Below, in pieces: positions 1 through 10,702 of a stretch of 64,000 nucleotides of DNA. The notes under the pieces are model-generated. The model was given only the letters and a program-made list of their open reading frames with translations. It ran no database searches and was not told the DNA's origin. How positions within the stretch are numbered: position 1 is the stretch's first letter; each line of letters opens with the position of its first letter. The stretch is taken from assembly GCA_021234155.1 (NCBI GenBank), contig JAJEKV010000016.1, positions 21,519,863 to 21,583,862 on the forward strand, given 5' to 3'. The DNA is from Isoetes taiwanensis (Eukaryota > Streptophyta > Lycopodiopsida > Isoetales > Isoetaceae). The translations under genes were made by a program, and so were the position numbers.

Positions 1-1387
1 CTGTGAGTTGAGCCTGGAGAGGCGTGACCTGACTTTGAAGCGTGGAAAATTGGCTTTCTAGAGAAATGATGCGCTCATTGCGCACATCGAGCTCTTTGAG
101 CCGATTGTTGTAATTCTGTGAGAGTTCCGTATACATTGTTTGGAGGTCAGCAAGGAGGTTATCCTTGTTCTTTAACTGATCCAACAACTCTTGAATAGTG
201 GACTGTAATTGAGCCTGTTGATCAGCAAGCAGGTTAGTCCTTTCTTGTTCTGCCTTGAGAGTATCACGGGCCTGTAAAAGAGCCTCGTGCTTTTGTTGAG
301 GACTGTCCTCAAGAGAGTGTACTTGAGTGGTCGCTGCCTGGAAATCCCTGTGAACTGCCTCCGTGGCCTCCATGTAAGCTTGAATGCCATTCATGAAGGT
401 TTCTTGAGATTCTTGAATCTTGAGCAGAGATGCTTAGACATCTTGTTGATATTGATAAAGGGCCTGTCTGGATGGTGGATGTAAAAGGCACGTTTGTCTG
501 TGGGAGGCCTGAGAAACATTTTGAGAGCGGGAGTGTACAGTTTCTGTGGAGTAAGAAGAGACCGGTATGACAGTTTCTTGGTGTTGATCATGATGAGTGG
601 AAGGAGAAGGTTGAGGGCGTGAAGTTTCGGCATGAAGTTCTTGGACAGCAGGAATGACTTTAGAGGCCTGTTGGGTGGAAGCTCGAGAGGCCGTGTTCTG
701 GTGAGTGGGCGAACCAGGACTGGAGGCAGGGAGACAATGAAGAATGATGGCCTGCAGGTGAGTACCCATAGCAGATTCAAGGCCAGAAGAAGGGGTTGCT
801 CGGATGCGATCAATTTCATGGAGAAGTCGGAGGAACAAAATTTGAGGCCAGTCAATAGAATGTGCAGAGTGAACGGTCAAAATAGCGACATGGAAAAACT
901 GCTTATTGATGTGGGTATTCTTGATAGAATACCCATAGAACTTGCGCTACAGAAATTTGACAAAGGTTTCATGTGGTTTGGCAATGTTCGTGAGCTTATG
1001 ATTGGTGGCCTGATAAGGAAGTTGGCCATACTGAGTGACATCATGTTCCGGTAAAGCAGCCCAAGATAAAGAAGGCTTGCGAATAGGTAACTGGAATACC
1101 TGAGAAAGAAGAACCGGAGTGAGCAGAATATCTGTCTGATCGACCCTTGTGGCGTAACCAGCCGTGGTATTGACCATGTGAGCGACAAATTGCCTGAGTT
1201 GGTGTGGATTTGGTGCAGGGAGGTCCTGCCTGGAGAATTCATACAGCCCTGTTCGTTCTGCAACTTCACGACTTGGACCTTCCAGGGAATCACGAAAGGT
1301 AGGGGTGGAGAAAATAACAGACTCAAAAAGAGCCGGATCCCTGGGAGCAGTAACTTGAAGAGTGGGAAACTTGGGTGAAGCAGCCAT
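1..1387 (-). pseudogene. Extra coiled-coil ORF 3' of Tat-like pol, open at window edge
   Basis: A long minus-strand reading frame starts at the ATG ending at 1,387 and runs off the left edge. The context is strong for initiation (GCCATGGC) and follows a pyrimidine-rich leader. Only two in-frame stops interrupt it: TAG at 947-949 and TAA at 434-436. The N-terminal third is globular (residues near FESVIFSTPTFRDSLEG). The middle is Ser/Thr/Gln/His-rich. The last 140 or so visible residues are a clear heptad-type coiled coil rich in Q, L, E and K (around LLADQQAQLQSTIQELLDQL). It follows the integrase of the minus-strand Ty3 element in the same orientation, which is the env-like or additional-ORF position. 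I see no signal peptide or membrane segment in the visible part. Function is unknown. It could be an additional structural protein of the element or a separate gag-like leader ORF of an adjacent copy. Confidence 0.6.
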
Positions 1388-2268
1388 GGCAGGAATCAAA
1401 GGGAAAGAAATCGGAGAGCGGATTGAAAGAAGGCAGAGAGCGGAGAGCGGAAGACGAAAACGAAGTGAGGCGAAAAGGTTTTAGGGCACACGACTGTGGC
1501 GAAGGGGTGTGATGAGAGTTGAAGGGGAACCGTTGATGGAGCCAGATGGTAACAGATCAAAAGAAGACGATTGAGAGGCAAAATTTTGGCTAAGTCCCCG
1601 AGCAATGAAGGAAGAAAAGATGAACGGTGGAGATGAAAAAATGAACGGTAGGATGTGACAACGGGCAGAGGGTACAAATAATGATTGCAGACGGGCGTAG
1701 AAGGAAGGAACATTTCATGCAGGCAACTCGAAGTGGGATATCATAAAAAAGAAGTGTCAGAAGGTACCATGGCTAGATATGCGGCGGGAGAAAAGATTCT
1801 GGAATTAGAAATGGCCTTGCATTGCAACCACGTTAGCAATGGTGTGATTGGTCCACGTTGGCAGAGCTTCAAGCGAGCAGTGGTCGAGGCTGAGACATCA
1901 GTTTGCGACGATGCAGAACGTTAACGTGAACGAGTGCACAATGCCGCGCAGTTGCCAGGAGTGGGTGACTGCCCGAATGAACGCACTTGAACTTTGGAAA
2001 TGTAAGAACCGCGGCATTCCGATGGATGGTTGGTGCAGCAGGATGGCTGAACATCCCAACCCCCTGACGAATGATATGGAGGTGGTAATCCATCTCCGCT
2101 GGGTTCATGTTCACTGCCTCTACCATGTGCTCCGCATCACCTCTGCTCCAAACCCAGAGTAGGGGTATTTTTTAACGTAGGATTTTTTAAATAGGGCTCA
2201 GCCTATAGCGGATGTATATGGGCAATGCCCACCTTTTGTTTTTCGCGACTAATATAATATAAATGCTT
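1388..2268 (-). other. Noncoding stretch between pol and the extra ORF
   Basis: This segment separates the integrase stop from the coiled-coil ORF. The part next to the ORF (about 1,388-1,710) is pyrimidine-rich on the minus strand, like a leader. The rest has only short unrelated frames on both strands. I see no recognisable LTR end, tRNA or conserved protein motif here. Confidence 0.4.
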
Positions 2269-3405
2269 CTAGTCACTTTGTTCTGAGTCTGAATTTTGTT
2301 GTTGATCTTCTGAATGAACTGTGGTATCATCTGTATGAAATTGTTTTAGGCAAAAACCATTAACCAGTGTAGGTAATGGTGTCCCATCTAACTCAGCAAG
2401 CTTAAAAACACTTGGTTGAACAACTTGAAGAATTTGATAAGGACCAAGCCACCGAAACTTTAATTTGTCCGGAAAATTTTTGTAGCGAGAGTCATAGAGC
2501 AAAACCAAATTACCTTCTTGAAATGTTTTGGCCTTAAGATGTTTGTCATGCAAGGATTTCCGCAACTGTTGGCCATGAAGAACACGAGTATAAGCATCTC
2601 GCCTAAGTTCATCCAATTGTTTAAGTTGATAAACCCGTTCTTTAAGAGCTGCAGGGAGATTATGTGCTGTAGCAAGTTGGAAACGAAGAGTCGGAAGGAC
2701 ATATTCAAAGGGCATGAGAGCTTCTTGACCATAGACCAACTTGAAGGGAGTGTGGCCAGTAGCAATTTTGAAACTGGTGTTGTAAGCCCAAAGAACAATA
2801 GGTAATTTTTCTTGCCAATCCGTGCGAGAGGCATCACAGATTTTCTTCAGAATAGTAATAAGAGTTTTGTTGGTGCTTTCAGCCAAACCATTCCCTTGAG
2901 GATAGTAAGGTGTGCTCTTTCTGTGATGGATATGCAAATAATCCGTCAGCTCCTTGATGATATGATTGACAAGAACTCCACGATCACTGACAAGTTCCGT
3001 GGGACAACCAAAACGCGTGATGATGTGCGTGTAGAGAACCTTGGCCGTACTGGCTGTAGTGTTGTCTGGAAGTGCAGAGGCCTCCGCCCATTTGGTAGCA
3101 TAATCAGTGAGGACCAAAATGTAGCGGGCACGGGTGTGCCGCGCAGGAGGATCCATGGGCCCCACAAAGTCCATTCCCCATTTGCTGAAGGGAAGTGGCG
3201 TGGCAACCGGCGTCAATGGAAGAGCGTCACGGGCCGTGGGCCGACCCACACGCTGACAAACATCACACGTGCGGGCGTGGGCGTGGGTATCCGTGAAGAG
3301 CGTGGGCCAAAAGTAGCCTGCGAGAAGAATTTTGCGTGTCGTGGTGTCACCACTAAAATGACCACCACCAAGCCCTTCATGGGCCTGTCGAATGATATCG
3401 GGCAT
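2269..3405 (-). CDS. Ty3/gypsy integrase, open reading frame
   Basis: This 378-codon open frame encodes a retroviral-type integrase. It would insert element cDNA into the host genome in the nucleus. The N-terminal zinc-binding HHCC module is visible (H...H then CDVCQRVG, residues about 8-52). The catalytic core carries the DDE triad: D in KWGMDFVGP, D in LVSDRG and E in GNGLAESTNK. The C-terminal part has the usual gypsy GPYQI-type segment near residue 325. The upstream RNase H frame (to 3,893) overlaps it in another register, so the parent polyprotein is frameshifted just upstream. No chromodomain follows. With the DGGSAVN-type protease upstream, this points to the Tat/Athila side of Ty3/gypsy. 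Confidence 0.85.
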   Translation of the reverse strand: MPDIIRQAHEGLGGGHFSGDTTTRKILLAGYFWPTLFTDTHAHARTCDVCQRVGRPTARDALPLTPVATPLPFSKWGMDFVGPMDPPARHTRARYILVLTDYATKWAEASALPDNTTASTAKVLYTHIITRFGCPTELVSDRGVLVNHIIKELTDYLHIHHRKSTPYYPQGNGLAESTNKTLITILKKICDASRTDWQEKLPIVLWAYNTSFKIATGHTPFKLVYGQEALMPFEYVLPTLRFQLATAHNLPAALKERVYQLKQLDELRRDAYTRVLHGQQLRKSLHDKHLKAKTFQEGNLVLLYDSRYKNFPDKLKFRWLGPYQILQVVQPSVFKLAELDGTPLPTLVNGFCLKQFHTDDTTVHSEDQQQNSDSEQSD

Positions 3406-4829
3406 CTATGAGGAAGAACACAGTGACAGAGAACCATGTCTTTGCCGCATTTGTATAGATGGCCCGCGACCATGGTGTAGTCACGGACCTCACGGAGAAA
3501 CTGACGGCGGGTTGAGTGAAGCTTGTCAGGAGAGAGCGTGGGATCTTCTGATGGAAGAGTGCCAGTGAAGAGATACTGCTGAAAGTTGTGAAACCAATGG
3601 GGCGTGGCCATGACTAAGAACAGTTGGGCATCTGGAAAGGCATCAGAAACACCCGTGGAGGGATCATCGGTGTGGATGCGTGAGAGATAATCGGGCACCA
3701 CATGAGATTTGCCTGCCTTATGAACGATTTCAAAGGGAGCGAATTCTTGCAGAAGGAGGACCCAACGAGCAATGCGACCCGTGGGCGTAGCCTTGTTGAT
3801 CAAATAAAGAAGAGCCTGATGATCAACGAAGAACTTTATCCTGCTTCCCAACAAATAATGACGGAAACGTTGGACACAAAAAACCAAGCCCAAGGCTTCT
3901 GCTCCGTGACAGAGTAGTTGCGCTCAGCAGGATTGAGTTTTCTGCTGGCATAGCGGATAGGTTTATCCGTGTGCTCGTCATATGCTTGAGAGAGAATAAC
4001 ACCAATGGCAAAAGCAGAGACATCGATATGAACGTGAAAAGGCTTGTCCCATTGAGGAGGAACAAGGACCGGGGCCTGAGTAAGCAACAGCTTCAACTTC
4101 TGGAAGGCAGCTTCCGCCTGGGGATTCCAAGCCCAAGTGGATTCATCACCCGTGAGTTTATGAATGGGATCAGCTATAGCCGCAAGTCAAGGACCTTACC
4201 CATGAAGGAACGTGTCTCTTTAATATTAGACGGTGCTTGAGCCTTGAGCACACAACTGATTTTAGCAGGATCTGTGGTGATCCCTTCTTTACTAACAACA
4301 TGACACAAGAGAACACCTGAGATGACGCAGAAGGTGCATTTCTCAGGATTTAGACTGATGCCAGACTCATCACATTTTTGAAAGAGTACCAGCTCTAACT
4401 TCTCCAGGTGATCATCCATGCAGCTGTAGGTTGAAAAGTCGTCTTGAAAAATCTGGAGAAAGGGTTTTATCCTTCATATAGTCATGGAAGACAGAGAGCA
4501 TGATGCGCTAAAACGTGGACGGAGAGTTTGACAAGCCAAAAGGAACCACCTTATAGGCAAAAGTGCCCCACGGGGTGGTGAAAGTAGTTTTGAGTTGATC
4601 TTCTTCCTTGATAGAAATTTGATTGTACCCTGAAAAGTCATCCATGAAAGAGTACATCTCATGTCCAGCACTGGTCTGTGAAGGGAAGCGGGAAGTGATT
4701 ACGCTCCGTGGCCTGATTGAGTTTCTGATAGTCTACACAAACGCGGATCTTGCCATTGTGCTTGAGAGCAATGACAATGGGGCTCACCCACTCAGAGTGT
4801 TTGACCTCATAAATCAAGCCAGCAGCTAA
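3213..4829 (-). pseudogene. Ty3/gypsy reverse transcriptase and RNase H, broken
   Basis: Several minus-strand frames together cover the RT palm and thumb and RNase H. About 4,671-4,474 and 4,419-4,174 carry RT C-terminal pieces (ISLNPEKCTF, SKEGITTDPAKI). About 4,096-3,836 starts RNase H (HVHIDVSAFAIGVILSQA). 3,893-3,213 continues it (FFVDHQALLYLINK, then AGKSHVVPDYLSR). The pieces are in different frames with intervening stops, and the YxDD-containing part is not intact. It sits between protease (right) and integrase (left) in canonical Ty3 order. It cannot encode a working polymerase as it stands. Confidence 0.8.
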
Positions 4830-5971
4830 AAACTTGTCAATTTCGGCCTTGACACTGTCACGATAATTTGGGTTGAGCCGGTACTGTCATTGCTAGATTG
4901 GGCGTGCTTCAGGTTTGGTAGGAATAGTGAGTTCCCCCAATTCATTTTTGATACCTCGAAGGTCTTTATAGCTCCATGCAAAAATATGTTTGAATTTTTT
5001 GAACAGCAGGCACGTGCTTTATATGTTGGTGGAAGATGGGTAGCTAGTCGGACTGGTTGATTGTTAGCAATGTCCACGATTTCCACCTCAGGAGTCTGAA
5101 TATGTGGAACAACCTCCGTGTCCTGAACAACATGAGCAGGAGGTTGAAGCATGACGGGCGGTGCAGCATTTTGAGTAGTGAAGAAAAGAGGCTGTTGAGT
5201 GTCATCAAGCAAAGGTTGCTTCATGACGGCATGAACATCCACAGTCTCAGGAGGAAGTTCCGTGTCCGAAAAGTGGTCAAGACGTTGAATTCGATTACAA
5301 GGAGCCAGGAAAGGGTCAAGCAGAGCTGCTACAGCCTGGTCCTGATGAAGAGTCATCTCACCCCAAGGATCAGCATACTCAGGGTAGGATGAGAGAGGCA
5401 GACTCGCTGGTGGAGCCTGAACATGATAGATATTTTGTGCTTCTTCAGAATCAGTGTCTGAGATCGAAGGTTCAACATTTTCAACAGAGATTAACTTGCC
5501 AGTTTCTAAATCCATAGTAGCATTGAGATGATCATCAGTAATGACGAGTTGATCTGTGGCCCAGTAATGAATACTTTTAGCTTGGCGGAGAAAAGGTCTG
5601 CCTACCAGCATTTCATAGTCACCGGGATCTTCTCCAGCTTTCCAAACACCAAATTCTAGAGGGAATTTGAGATCACCAATGCTAATGTGAAGAAGAGATG
5701 TGACACCTTGAGGTCGCGTGATGTGGCCATTGGCCAGCTTGATGTCATAGGGGGCACGGTAAAGTTGTTTGATGCCCAATTGCTTTCTGAGCTTATCAGT
5801 AATGAGATTGACAGCACTGCCTCCATCAATTTGAACATGATTAATGTGTTGATTGCCCATCGTGGCATGCACCGTGGGTGTTGATGTAGCCACGGCTTCT
5901 ACCAGAACAGTGGGAAGGGGCAACTGATCTTTGAGAGCAGGACAGAGTTTCAAAATGGTGGCAAGGCTCAA
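4826..5971 (-). CDS. Ty3/gypsy aspartic protease region of pol
   Basis: A 381-codon open frame includes a retroviral aspartic protease fold. The catalytic motif is DGG rather than DTG/DSG (VQIDGGSAVNLI, residues about 47-58). The matching downstream strand is GDYEMLVGRPFLRQAKS. DGGSAVN-type sites are typical of Tat/Athila-lineage elements. Upstream residues (ILKLCPALKDQ) are the gag-pol linker; downstream, an acidic variable segment leads into RT. The frame begins without a good start because it is an internal part of a polyprotein. The protease itself looks open, while neighbouring gag-linker and RT frames are broken. Confidence 0.75.
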   Translation of the reverse strand: MSLATILKLCPALKDQLPLPTVLVEAVATSTPTVHATMGNQHINHVQIDGGSAVNLITDKLRKQLGIKQLYRAPYDIKLANGHITRPQGVTSLLHISIGDLKFPLEFGVWKAGEDPGDYEMLVGRPFLRQAKSIHYWATDQLVITDDHLNATMDLETGKLISVENVEPSISDTDSEEAQNIYHVQAPPASLPLSSYPEYADPWGEMTLHQDQAVAALLDPFLAPCNRIQRLDHFSDTELPPETVDVHAVMKQPLLDDTQQPLFFTTQNAAPPVMLQPPAHVVQDTEVVPHIQTPEVEIVDIANNQPVRLATHLPPTYKARACCSKNSNIFLHGAIKTFEVSKMNWGNSLFLPNLKHAQSSNDSTGSTQIIVTVSRPKLTSF

Positions 5972-6709
5972 GGGAATCTTGATTTTTGCAAGCTCCTCTT
6001 GAAGTTTTAGAGGAACATGAGAAAATGGATCAGCTGGATTCAGAGGAGCAGGAATCTAAGGTAAAGAAGCAGAAACCTCTTTGAGAAGCTCCTTTCTGCA
6101 GCAATATTAGGATACGGCTGAGAGCGTGGGCTTTTAGATGATGAGGGTGCCTCTTGACGCTGCTGAGCACGGGTGGTTGCATGAACATTGGCTAGTGTGC
6201 GGCATGAGTTTGAGAATACTCTGTCATACCTTGGGCATGACGTGAGGCATGAGTTTATGCAAGTCTGGCGCAAAGTGAACCTTTTTTTCATCTTCATGAG
6301 GAACCGTGTCGATAGCAAAAGCTGGTTGCGTGTCATGAGGGATGATGGTCAAGGGGCGTGAAGCCCTGGTCTGGCGGGAAACCAAACCAATCCAATTGGA
6401 CTGCTGCACCGGAGGGTTCAGTGCCTGATAGATTTCTTCTTGAGCTTGTTGATCCATAGAAGTGGAGGTGGATACGGCTTGTTGAGGTCACTATTGTTGA
6501 GGTGGCCGTGGGGGCTTCCTCAAAACAGGGCGTGGGCCTTGTTTTCCATTGGCAACCCAGAGTTGATAAGCCGTGAGACGTACAGAAGCAGGTTGATTTG
6601 TTCCAGGAAGTTGAACTTGTACTTGAGGAAGTTGAGGGCACGCCATGGTGGTATGACCCCATTCGTGACTGATGTTCCGCCTATGGCCCCTCTAGAAGGT
6701 TGGACTTGA
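5972..6709 (-). pseudogene. Gag-pol linker remains of the Tat-like element
   Basis: Short minus-strand frames (for example 6,457-6,224, with QQAQEEIYQALNPPVQQSNW) continue upstream of the protease. They look like the poorly conserved, Gln/Pro-rich linker between gag and protease. They are interrupted by stops and frame changes. No nucleocapsid zinc knuckle is present on this strand. The gag of this kind of element is found instead on the plus strand at 9.1-10.65 kb, so the two halves now face away from each other. Confidence 0.5.
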
Positions 6710-8280
6710 TGTCTAGTTCTTCTAAATATGGCCTAGCTGCCCTCATCGTCGCACTGACGGTTCCCCTGTCCTGTCTATTGCCTGATAATGCAAAAAGGTT
6801 GCTAAGGCTGTAAATATTTGTGCCCTTGAACCTTGCATGTCATGTATGCGGGCATTCTTTCAGTCCTTTTTCTAATTGTTTTCCCTGGTATATGGCTCAG
6901 TGCTGTCGTGATAGCTTTAAGAGAGATCCACGTTCCGATTTGTCCTTAAAGTCTTACTTCCTGGCCCTGGAGCTCTAGATTGTATCGACCAAGGATATCT
7001 TGATAATAAGGTATCCTGGATATTGTCTCATACAAGTCAAAGGTATGCTGAAATACTTGAAATACCTCGTCCATTGGTGCTTCTCTGATATGCTCCAAGT
7101 TGCAGTATCATTGAACAAATTCTGTAGGCGCCATGGAACTATGCAAGGTGCGATTAAAAGCTATGTAATATGATGAGGAGTATGAAAAATTGCCTAAGTG
7201 AGCTTCTCGTGGCTTCAAGTAGGAGGTGAAGGATATATATACTCAAAAAGGGCATTTAGGGTTTCATTCTAAACCCTAATCTTCTAATGTTTATGTTTGG
7301 TTATGTTGAGTGGCTCTTGGGAGCTTGGAATTCAAATAATCCCATAGTGTCCCTTTTTAATTGTTTGTCATTAATATGGCAAGTTGGTCTAGGCAGGAAA
7401 GAAAAAAAAATTAAAATAAAAAATCATGGCAAGTTGGTGTAGGCGTAAAGTATTTTTGCATAAGGGCTAAGCACAAGTGGCTTGGCACAAAGTGCCATTA
7501 AAGGAGGTCGTTCAGGCCTATATAGAATCTAGTATAGCATAGTGCAAGGAAGTAGAAAGAAATAAAAAAAAAGTAAAAAAAAAAAGTAAAGGCTTGTTGA
7601 TCGAAGGCTTGTTAGGGCAAGGGCAGAAGCTAAAGGAAAAAATAACAGGAGTGGTCGAACAGGGTGACACACCCCGCACCTGGGGGTCGTCCTAGTTTCT
7701 GGCATGGCCCTGGGCATGGCATGGGTCGCCTCAGCCATTCTTCAAGCTGCTTAAGGTCTTGCTGAGGTTTTATTCAAGTCTAGCGATGTTTTCTTCAAGC
7801 TGCAGGTATTGTTTGAGCTTTGGCAGAAGAAGGCAGGAAAAAAAGATGTTTTTCATGCAGGTGCGACTCACCCCGCGTCTGACCGTCTTCAAGGATTTTG
7901 ATTGAGGCCAGGGCGCGGCATGGATCACCCTGAGCCTAACTCCGACGAATGCCCATTTTTCCTTTCTATTTTGTTAGAGATCCTTCCCTTTATGCTTTCG
8001 GAATGTTGTCTTGCTTCAAGTTTCTATCATCTCGGCTTGTCTGCTAAATATATCTTCCAGCTTTTTTATAGTTTCGGCCTGCTACTGATTTGCTTGCCAT
8101 ATATCTTCCAGCTTTTTTATAGCTTCGGTCTGCGACTGATTTGCTTGTCACATATCTTCCAGCTTTTTATAGCTTCGGCCTGCTACTGATTTGGAGTTGC
8201 AATGAAAGTTTCGAATGATCTACCAGCTCTAAACATTGACTTATGACAGTTTTATGCTACTCTACATTAAACTGTAATTC
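6710..8280. other. Noncoding region between two Ty3 fragments
   Basis: No convincing coding sequence is present. The segment holds A-rich runs near 7,400-7,600 and a local threefold tandem repeat at about 8,048-8,200. It may include degraded LTR sequence of the minus-strand element, but I could not find matching LTR ends by eye. Confidence 0.35.
8048..8200 (+). repeat. Three tandem copies of a ~52-bp unit
   Basis: The unit begins ATATCTTCCAGC, continues through a T-run and TATAG, and ends CTGATTTG. It occurs three times in a row with a few substitutions. It lies in noncoding DNA between two retrotransposon fragments. Confidence 0.85.
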
Positions 8281-9092
8281 TGGGAAGGGACTCGCAAAGG
8301 ACACAAAACCGGTCGTAGATAGGCTTGTCATTCATCAGAGCAGCAGTATACAATGTTTGAAGAATAGAGAGGGGTAGCCGACCATAGGAACAATATCGGG
8401 CTACCCCGGAAACAAAAAATGTACACAGGCAGTATAGAAGGGTAATGACGACAACTTCTCATCGGGATAAAAAAAACCCGCCCTTTCGGGTTTTCGAGGA
8501 AAACCCTAATGAGAATGTTAGTCCTGTACGTCCTGGTATAGAACTATTCATGCACACTTCAGACCAGACCAAGAACAAGGCGCCAAATCCAGGTCAAGGT
8601 CAGTCATCAAGACCCCCGCCGAAGACCAAGCAGTCGACCACGCCTAAGAGTCAGCCAAAGAAGAAGTAGAGAATAGACAAATGACGGGCCGTCAACATCA
8701 GCATCAGCATGATTCCAGGCACTTCAAGAGGCACCGCCAGCATTCCTGCAAATCAGGCCTCCTTCAGGAGTCGATACCGAGATCTGTCAGACTATCTATA
8801 TTGGGCCAGAGGCCATTGTACTATATATAGGAGTAGACCTAGCATTCGAAGGCTAGATGAGTTTTTGTTCTTGTCTCCCATCATTTTCTCTCTCGATTGC
8901 GAGAGTTCATGTATTCTAATTGATATCAAGAAGCTTTCTTCACACTATTATGTTTCGGTTGTGTTCTTCTTTTCTCTTTCTTTTGTTCTTTTGCAAATCC
9001 CGCGTGACATAGCTCCCAGATTCTCCTGTTTGATCCAAGGGTCCTCACAGAGGGCTGTCTTGCAGGAGTTCTCGAACCCAGACCCCAAACAC
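8281..9092 (+). other. LTR-like leader of a Tat-type element
   Basis: This stretch lies immediately upstream of a probable primer-binding site and a gag gene. It contains a TATA-like CTATATATAGG at about 8,819 followed by a pyrimidine-rich segment, as expected for the U3/R/U5 part of an LTR, and ends in CA just before the PBS. The 5' boundary is not clear. A subregion around 8,465-8,510 resembles the LINE 3' end found at 20.7 and 30.0 kb. Confidence 0.45.
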
Positions 9093-9108
9093 TGTCGCCG
9101 CTGCCAGG
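9093..9108 (+). promoter_or_regulatory. Probable primer-binding site, Tat/Athila type
   Basis: TGTCGCCGCTGCCAGG resembles the TGGCGCCGTTGCC-type primer-binding site common in Tat/Athila elements. It lies about 30 nt upstream of the gag ATG. It has two or three substitutions from the usual form, so the call is moderate. Confidence 0.5.
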
Positions 9109-9138
9109 TCTGATCTTTCTTTCTTCTTTCTTTCCACT

Positions 9139-10654
9139 ATGTCTGCTCGTGCTTTCACTCCTGACGAACTTCTTTGTCAAACGGCGGCTCGCTTGGAGCG
9201 CCATCAACGTCGCGAGGCTGTTCGTGATATGTATGACACTGCTTATGACATTGAGGGTGGTCGTGTCCGCTCAAGAGCTCAGTCGGCACCACCTACTCCT
9301 CGAGTCCATTCTCGACCAGGGTCTCCCCCTGTGTGTCGGCATTGTTCTCAACCTCAGACGCCCCATCATACCCCTGTTCAGCCCACGCCTCATTATTTCC
9401 AGACTCCAGAAAGCACCTACATTCACATCCTCTCAGGCCACACCCCTCTACCTTCACAACCTTCTTCTCCTCCTGCAGGGATGGGCTACCCTCAAGTTTC
9501 CTTTGGCCCTCCCCATGTTCATGAATTTCAGACTTCCCCATCTTTTCAGCATGCTCTCCCTGTCTACCAACTCACGGATCTCAAGCCTAATGAGGAGGGC
9601 TCTCATGTTCCTTCACCACAGGACGTTTCTTTTTCTGACCCCCGGGTTTTTCTGTTCCAATACCACCTTGTTCTCAGCCTACGGCTGTTCCGTCTAGCTA
9701 TGTTCCTGCATATGCTCCACCTAACTATGCGCCTGTTCAGCCTTCATCTCCTACTCACAATTTGAAGCTGACTTATCCTACTTTTGGCAACACTAAAGGC
9801 AAACCTCTGGATCAAAGTGCTCAAGCTTACATGGAGGAATTTGAGTCCTTGGCCATTCTCAATGGTCACGCCCAACCTCAATTCAAGTTTCACATCTTAT
9901 CTACCACACTGCGAGGTGCCCCTCACCAATGGCTCATGGCCAACAAAAGGCACTGGAAGTAGAATTGGCAAGAGATGAAATCGGCATTCCTCTCTCATTA
10001 TGGCACCACGGACGACGATCAACTCATGCTCAAGCAATTCAATGATCTTCAGCAGCAACCCACGGAGTCTGCGCTTGACTTTGCCGACCGTCTTCACATC
10101 CTTGTCAGCAAGCTCCAGAGTACCCCACACAAAGCCAGATTCTTGTCTGGTTTCTGCAGGGCCTTCCTCCTGCCATTCGTCTCATGACGGAGTATCTGCA
10201 TCCCAAAACCTTGGAGCAGGCGATTGAACTGGTCAATCACTCGGTCAATGTCTCCTCACGAGGTGTTGCTCTCACGGAACTACCTTTCATGCTCCCCTTC
10301 ATGGTTCCTCAGAATGCAGTCCAACCTCAACAAACCAATCCACAACGCTCTCAGATCTGGTGCCATATCTGTAAATATCAAGGCCATCTGGCTAATGAAT
10401 GCAACTCCACAAATGGATCTCCTCATTGTAAAAGATGCAACATGTGCAATCATGCCACGGAAGAGTGCACTCGCTCTCATCCTACACCTTTTAGGCAGAA
10501 AATGGTTTTCCAAGTACAGACCACGCCTCAGCAACAAAAATCATATCAGTCTCAGCAATTTCAAGCTCAACCACCTCAACAGTATCAACAATCTCAGCAG
10601 TCATGGGGACAAGGCTCACGTCCACCTTTTGATCCTTCCAAGGCTCAGTGTTAA
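9139..10654 (+). pseudogene. Tat-like gag with two zinc knuckles, broken
   Basis: The frame starts at ATG 9,139 (MSARAFTPDEL). It encodes a Pro/His/Ser-rich N-terminal region, then a capsid-like retrotransposon gag domain (AYMEEFESLAILNG...APHQWLMANKR). After an in-frame TAG at 9,961 it continues with the second half of the capsid domain (AFLSHYGTTDDDQLMLKQFN). The 3' frame (from about 10,184) carries two CCHC-type zinc knuckles, CHICKYQGHLANEC and CKRCNMCNHATEEC, followed by a Gln-rich tail and a stop at 10,652. At least one stop and two frame changes make it nonfunctional. Right after the stop the sequence becomes part of an unrelated chromovirus. Confidence 0.8.
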
Positions 10655-10702
10655 AAAGCGCCAACCCTTGCACAGGAAGAGCACAACAGTACTAGGATAA
10701 AA

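Noticed and set aside
1685-2162. Plus-strand ORFs near 1.7-2.2 kb
   Set aside because: Short, without recognisable motifs, and in the 3' region of a minus-strand element.
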